9,013 bases of DNA from UBA685 sp049890215 (GTDB lineage Bacteria > Pseudomonadota > Alphaproteobacteria > Puniceispirillales > Puniceispirillaceae), in NCBI GenBank assembly GCA_049890215.1, contig JBMHBX010000050.1:1-9013 (forward strand), in the 5' to 3' direction. Positions 6,734-9,013 of this stretch are shown one piece after another. The notes beneath the pieces are model-generated. The model saw only the letters and a list, made by a program, of their open reading frames with translations, did not search any database and was not told where the DNA came from. The position numbers were made by a program, and so were the translations under genes. Each line of letters begins with the position of its first letter. Position 1 is the stretch's first letter.

Positions 6734-6790
6734 GATAGATGTAAGCGTCACATAATATTTCAAGAACGAGGGACGCAAAGGAAGGCAGAA

Positions 6791-7222
6791 ATGGCAAAGA
6801 AAATCGAAGGATATCTGAAGCTGAATATTCCAGCAGGCGCAGCAAATCCGTCACCACCTGTTGGTCCGGCTTTGGGTCAGCGCGGCGTGAATATTATGGA
6901 ATTCTGTAAAGCATTTAATGCGGCAACAGATAGTCTTGAAAAGAATATGCCTGTGCCAGTTGTGATTACTGTTTATCAGGATAAGTCCTTTACCTTTACA
7001 ACCAAAACAGCGCCAGTCAGCTATTTTCTCAAGAAAGCAGCAGGCCTGTCAAAAGGTGGGCAGACACCTGGTCGTGAAATCGCTGGCAAAGTGACCGAAG
7101 CGCAAGTGCGTGAAATCGCTGAAGCCAAAATGAAAGATTTGAATGCCGTTGACATGGACGGCGCGATGAACATGGTACGCGGTTCAGCCCGCGCCATGGG
7201 TCTTCAAGTTGTGGAGGGCTAA
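6791..7222 (+). CDS. rplK: 50S ribosomal protein L11
   Basis: This 143-residue protein is typical for L11, which binds the GTPase-centre RNA of 23S rRNA, helps elongation-factor turnover and is needed for RelA activation by stalled ribosomes. The proline-rich N-terminal signature PAGAANPSPPVGPALGQRG (about 15-33) and the C-terminal RNA-binding domain (TPGREIAGKVTEAQVREIAE, about 94-115) are both complete. The strong Shine-Dalgarno AAAGGAAGG (6777-6785) precedes the ATG. The stop lies one base before the rplA ATG, so the two genes are translationally coupled. In other bacteria, L1 represses this pair by binding the rplK leader. Confidence 0.99.
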   Translation: MAKKIEGYLKLNIPAGAANPSPPVGPALGQRGVNIMEFCKAFNAATDSLEKNMPVPVVITVYQDKSFTFTTKTAPVSYFLKKAAGLSKGGQTPGREIAGKVTEAQVREIAEAKMKDLNAVDMDGAMNMVRGSARAMGLQVVEG

Positions 7223-7223
7223 G

Positions 7224-7916
7224 ATGGCCAAGCTAGGAAAAAGACAATCAGCAGTTAACGAAGCAGTTGATCGCAATCGTCAATACACAGTCGCTGAAGC
7301 AGCAGCGCTTGTAAAAGAAAATGCCAAAGCGAAATTTGATGAGACTATTGAAATCTCAGTGAATTTGGGCGTTGATCCTCGCCACGCTGATCAAATGGTG
7401 CGTGGCTCAGTTGCGATGCCGAACGGTACAGGCAAAGATGTGCGCGTTGCGGTATTTGCGCGTGATGCCAAAGCTGATGAAGCAAAAGCAGCCGGCGCAG
7501 AATTTGTTGGCGCTGAAGATTTGGCGGAAGCTATTCAAGGTGGTGAACAAGGGTTTGATCGCGTTATCGCCTCTCCTGATATGATGGGTGTTGTTGGTCG
7601 TCTTGGTAAGGTGCTTGGCCCACGTGGTTTGATGCCAAATCCAAAGCTTGGCACAGTCACACCAGATGTAGGCGCTGCCGTTGCCGCCGCCAAGGCAGGT
7701 GAAGTGCAGTTCCGCGTTGAAAAAGCGGGTGTTGTTCATGCCGGCATTGGCAAGGCGAGCTTTGGTGCTGATCAAATCGCACAAAATGCAGATGCGTTCC
7801 TTGAAGCCATCCGCAAAGCAAAGCCTTCAGGTGCAAAAGGCGCCTATATCAAGAAGATTACCATGAGCTCAACAATGGGCGCTGGTGTATTTGTTGAAGA
7901 TACACCTGCTGCGTAA
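7224..7916 (+). CDS. rplA: 50S ribosomal protein L1
   Basis: This 230-residue protein has the normal bacterial L1 length. L1 forms the mobile L1 stalk that moves deacylated tRNA out of the E site, and in many bacteria it represses its own mRNA. The family signatures VDPRHADQMVRGSVAMPNG, GRLGKVLGPRGLMPNPKLGT and the C-terminal VEKAGVVHAGIGKASF are all intact. I start at ATG 7224 (MAKLGKRQ). The open frame from 7209 adds MWRAK, which lies inside rplK and overlaps the Shine-Dalgarno GGAGGG (7213-7218), so it is not the start. Only one base separates rplK and rplA. A 338-base structured gap follows. Confidence 0.99.
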   Translation: MAKLGKRQSAVNEAVDRNRQYTVAEAAALVKENAKAKFDETIEISVNLGVDPRHADQMVRGSVAMPNGTGKDVRVAVFARDAKADEAKAAGAEFVGAEDLAEAIQGGEQGFDRVIASPDMMGVVGRLGKVLGPRGLMPNPKLGTVTPDVGAAVAAAKAGEVQFRVEKAGVVHAGIGKASFGADQIAQNADAFLEAIRKAKPSGAKGAYIKKITMSSTMGAGVFVEDTPAA

Positions 7917-7936
7917 CAATATCGTTTTTGATATTG
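7917..7936 (+). other. Hairpin directly after rplA
   Basis: A perfect 7-bp AT-rich stem (CAATATC/GATATTG) closes a GTTTTT loop, beginning at the base after the rplA stop. There is no T-run after it, so it is unlikely to be a terminator. It may protect the rplKA message 3' end after cleavage. Confidence 0.55.
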
Positions 7937-7938
7937 AT

Positions 7939-7976
7939 AGCGCTTGGAAATAGCAAATTTATCATCAGCGCTTTTT
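7939..7976 (+). terminator. Possible intrinsic terminator/attenuator in rplA-rplJ gap
   Basis: AGCGCT at 7939-7944 and again at 7967-7972 can pair as a 6-bp stem, with an inner AAAT/ATTT helix in the loop. It ends in the T-run 7972-7976. It competes with the hairpin 7961-7990, since both use 7967-7972. The long loop makes it a modest terminator. Confidence 0.35.
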
Positions 7977-7990
7977 AAGGCGGTGATGAT
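7961..7990 (+). other. Strong hairpin overlapping the possible terminator
   Basis: 7961-7973 pairs with 7978-7990 around a TTTA loop. There are seven pairs (ATCATCA/TGATGAT), one G-G mismatch, then five pairs including one G-U. Forming it would disrupt the 7939-7976 stem, so it could act as an anti-terminator. Confidence 0.5.
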
Positions 7991-7995
7991 GAGCA

Positions 7996-8020
7996 GAAGG
8001 CCTTGATAATCAGGGCCTTC
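7996..8020 (+). other. 11-bp hairpin upstream of the L10 leader
   Basis: GAAGGCCTTGA pairs with TCAGGGCCTTC around a TAA loop, with one G-U pair. It is very stable, with no T-run after it, and ends two bases before the L10-type leader. It may be part of that leader or an RNase III type processing stem. Confidence 0.6.
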
Positions 8021-8022
8021 GA

Positions 8023-8087
8023 CCTGTCCAAGACTGTAGGTAAAATACCCTGGAAACAGGCTGTTTATAAATCCTGCATAGACAAGG
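8023..8087 (+). ncRNA. L10 leader, autoregulatory element of rplJ
   Basis: Nested helices form the kinked, bulged arrangement seen in ribosomal protein L10 leaders. The outer stem is CCTGTC (8023-8028) with GACAAGG (8081-8087, one bulged A). The second is GTAGG (8036-8040) with CCTGC (8073-8077). A terminal CCTG-GAAA-CAGG tetraloop hairpin lies at 8049-8060. The sequence CTGTCCAAGACTGTAGGT and the CCTGCATAGAC partner strand resemble the leader I recall from alphaproteobacterial rplJ genes. In this family L10, or L10-L12 complex, binds the leader and represses translation of rplJ-rplL. The distance to the rplJ start (about 170 bases) leaves room for a further switch. Confidence 0.8.
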
Positions 8088-8090
8088 GAA

Positions 8091-8107
8091 AAAGCATTTT
8101 TTGCTTT
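8091..8107 (+). other. Small AT-rich hairpin after the L10 leader
   Basis: AAAGCA (8091-8096) pairs with TGCTTT (8102-8107) around five T, followed by AACTTTTG. It resembles a weak attenuator stem placed directly after the leader. No function can be assigned. Confidence 0.35.
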
Positions 8108-8254
8108 AACTTTTGTGGGCAGGCCATGGGCAAAATCGACAATTATGTTGGTTTTGCTTTGGTGAAACCTGAGTGGCGTGGTTTGCGCTCTGGCTTGTGT
8201 TTATGCATAAGCCGGTTTGCAGATGAAACCATTCTAAGCAAGTGGAGACGATCA
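8108..8254 (+). other. Remaining rplJ leader with further hairpins
   Basis: The stretch is non-coding, although the rplJ frame stays open through it. Visible stems are GGTTT/AAACC (8150-8154, 8165-8169), an 8-bp stem with one G-U (8192-8199, 8206-8213, loop TTTATG), and GGTTT/AAACC again (8214-8218, 8226-8230). A third GGTTT (8180-8184) can compete for either AAACC. The last stem lies just ahead of the rplJ Shine-Dalgarno. Confidence 0.45.
8244..8247 (+). promoter_or_regulatory. Ribosome binding site that decides the rplJ start
   Basis: GGAG lies seven bases before GTG 8255. No ATG in the long upstream open frame has comparable spacing together with an L10-like N-terminus. Confidence 0.85.
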
Positions 8255-8770
8255 GTGAATCGCGAAGAAAAAGCCGATCTGGTCAATACACTGCAATCAA
8301 CCTTTGGCGCCGCAACATCTGTTGTGGTGGCTCATCAGGTTGGTCTGACGGTAGCTGAGAGCAGCGAATTACGGGCAAAAATGCGTGAAGCAGGGGCCGC
8401 TTTTAAGGTCACGAAAAACCGCATTGCCAAAATCGCTGTTCAAGGCACGAAGGACGAAGCCTTGGCAGATCTGTTCACAGGCCCAACAGCTGTTGGTACA
8501 TCAGCTGACCCTGTGGCAGCCGCTAAGACACTCGTTGATTTCGCCAAAAGCAACGACAAGGTTACCATTATCGGGGGCACATTAGATGGTGCGCTTCTCG
8601 ATAAGGCGGGGGTTGAGGCGCTAGCCAAATTGCCATCGCTTGATGAGCTTCGCGGGAAGCTTGTTGGTCTTGTTAATGCTCCTGCGGCCAAGCTGGCACG
8701 TATTGCGAAGGCTCCGGCAGGAGACTTGGCGCGTGTTGTCAAGGCACGGGCAGACCAGTTGCAGTCGTAA
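8255..8770 (+). CDS. rplJ: 50S ribosomal protein L10
   Basis: This 171-residue protein is L10, which anchors the L7/L12 dimers to the 50S subunit and represses its own operon through the leader RNA. Family features are REEKADLVNTL at the N-terminus, VVVAHQVGLTVAESSELR (about 24-41), the FKVTKNRIAKIA segment, and a C-terminal Ala/Leu-rich helix (ARIAKAPAGDLARVVKARA) that binds L7/L12. The GTG start at 8255 is chosen because GGAG lies seven bases ahead and the product then aligns with normal L10. The frame stays open back to 8003, but that part is structured leader RNA and would give a false extension of 84 residues. rplL follows after 36 bases. Confidence 0.97.
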   Translation: MNREEKADLVNTLQSTFGAATSVVVAHQVGLTVAESSELRAKMREAGAAFKVTKNRIAKIAVQGTKDEALADLFTGPTAVGTSADPVAAAKTLVDFAKSNDKVTIIGGTLDGALLDKAGVEALAKLPSLDELRGKLVGLVNAPAAKLARIAKAPAGDLARVVKARADQLQS

Positions 8771-8806
8771 CTATCAGAAAAAAGTTAAAGCCTAGAGGAG
8801 AATATC

Positions 8807-9013
8807 ATGGCTGATTTAGAAAAAATTGCTGAAGAACTATCAGCACTAACCGTTCTTGAAGCTGCTGAACTAGCAACTTTGCTTGAAGAAAAGTGGGGCG
8901 TATCTGCTGCTGCACCTGTGGCTGTTGCCGCTGTTGCTGGTGGTGGTGACGCTGGTGGCGCTGCAGAAGCCAAGAGCGAATTTGACGTTGTGCTTGCTTC
9001 AGCAGGTGCGTCA
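8807..9013 (+). CDS. rplL: 50S ribosomal protein L7/L12, N-terminal part
   Basis: The first 69 codons are present and the window edge cuts the rest. MADLEKIAEELSALTVLEA is the N-terminal dimerisation and L10-binding domain. It leads through the Ala/Gly-rich hinge (about 37-55) into KSEFDVVLASAG, the beginning of the C-terminal factor-binding domain. L7/L12 dimers form the flexible stalk that recruits EF-Tu, EF-G and other GTPases. The Shine-Dalgarno AGGAG (8796-8800), six bases before the ATG, is the strongest in the window, in keeping with the multiple copies of this protein made per ribosome. It is co-transcribed with rplJ. No start ambiguity is seen. Confidence 0.98.
   Translation, partial: MADLEKIAEELSALTVLEAAELATLLEEKWGVSAAAPVAVAAVAGGGDAGGAAEAKSEFDVVLASAGAS

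Noticed and set aside
7407..7784. 125-codon minus-strand frame inside rplA
   Set aside because: It is fully opposite a highly conserved ribosomal gene with intact coding signatures and is an artefact of codon usage.
1..9013. CRISPR array or defence island
   Set aside because: No regularly spaced direct repeats and no cas-like genes. A RecQ helicase and an exonuclease alone do not make a defence system.

Overview
The window looks like a piece of an alphaproteobacterial chromosome: a slice of the translation gene cluster (tuf, trnW, secE, nusG, rplK, rplA, rplJ, rplL) in the usual bacterial order and all on the + strand. The protein sequences, a moderate GC content and the rplJ leader RNA fit a marine-type alphaproteobacterium of moderate GC. 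A SAR116-like lineage is possible, but this rests on overall impression and is not proven.

Left part (1-486): the last 46 codons of EF-Tu, a strong intrinsic terminator, a complete tRNA-Trp(CCA) with encoded CCA, and a second strong terminator. Middle part (487-5581): three genes that are not part of the translation machinery lie between trnW and secE. They are a RecQ helicase with altered residues in its aromatic-rich loop (+), a large exonuclease/CBS/DUF294-nucleotidyltransferase fusion protein (-), and an orphan Fe(II)/2-oxoglutarate oxygenase-like protein (+). recQ and the fusion gene converge so tightly that both stop codons lie in one CTAG palindrome. The fusion gene and the oxygenase gene diverge from a region of about 149 bp.

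Right part (5582-9013): a 306-base non-coding leader, then secE-nusG, rplK-rplA, and rplJ-rplL (rplL cut by the window edge). secE and nusG supply protein export and transcription elongation/termination functions. L11 and L1 form two stalk regions of the 50S subunit, and L10 anchors the L7/L12 stalk. The nusG-rplK gap holds a wobble-rich RNA hairpin. The 338-base rplA-rplJ gap is packed with hairpins, including a recognisable L10-type leader, and is the likely control point for ribosomal stalk protein synthesis.

The main points for a second look are the three-gene block inside an otherwise conserved operon neighbourhood, the three-part architecture of the fusion protein, the RecQ loop substitutions, and the mutually exclusive RNA structures ahead of rplJ.
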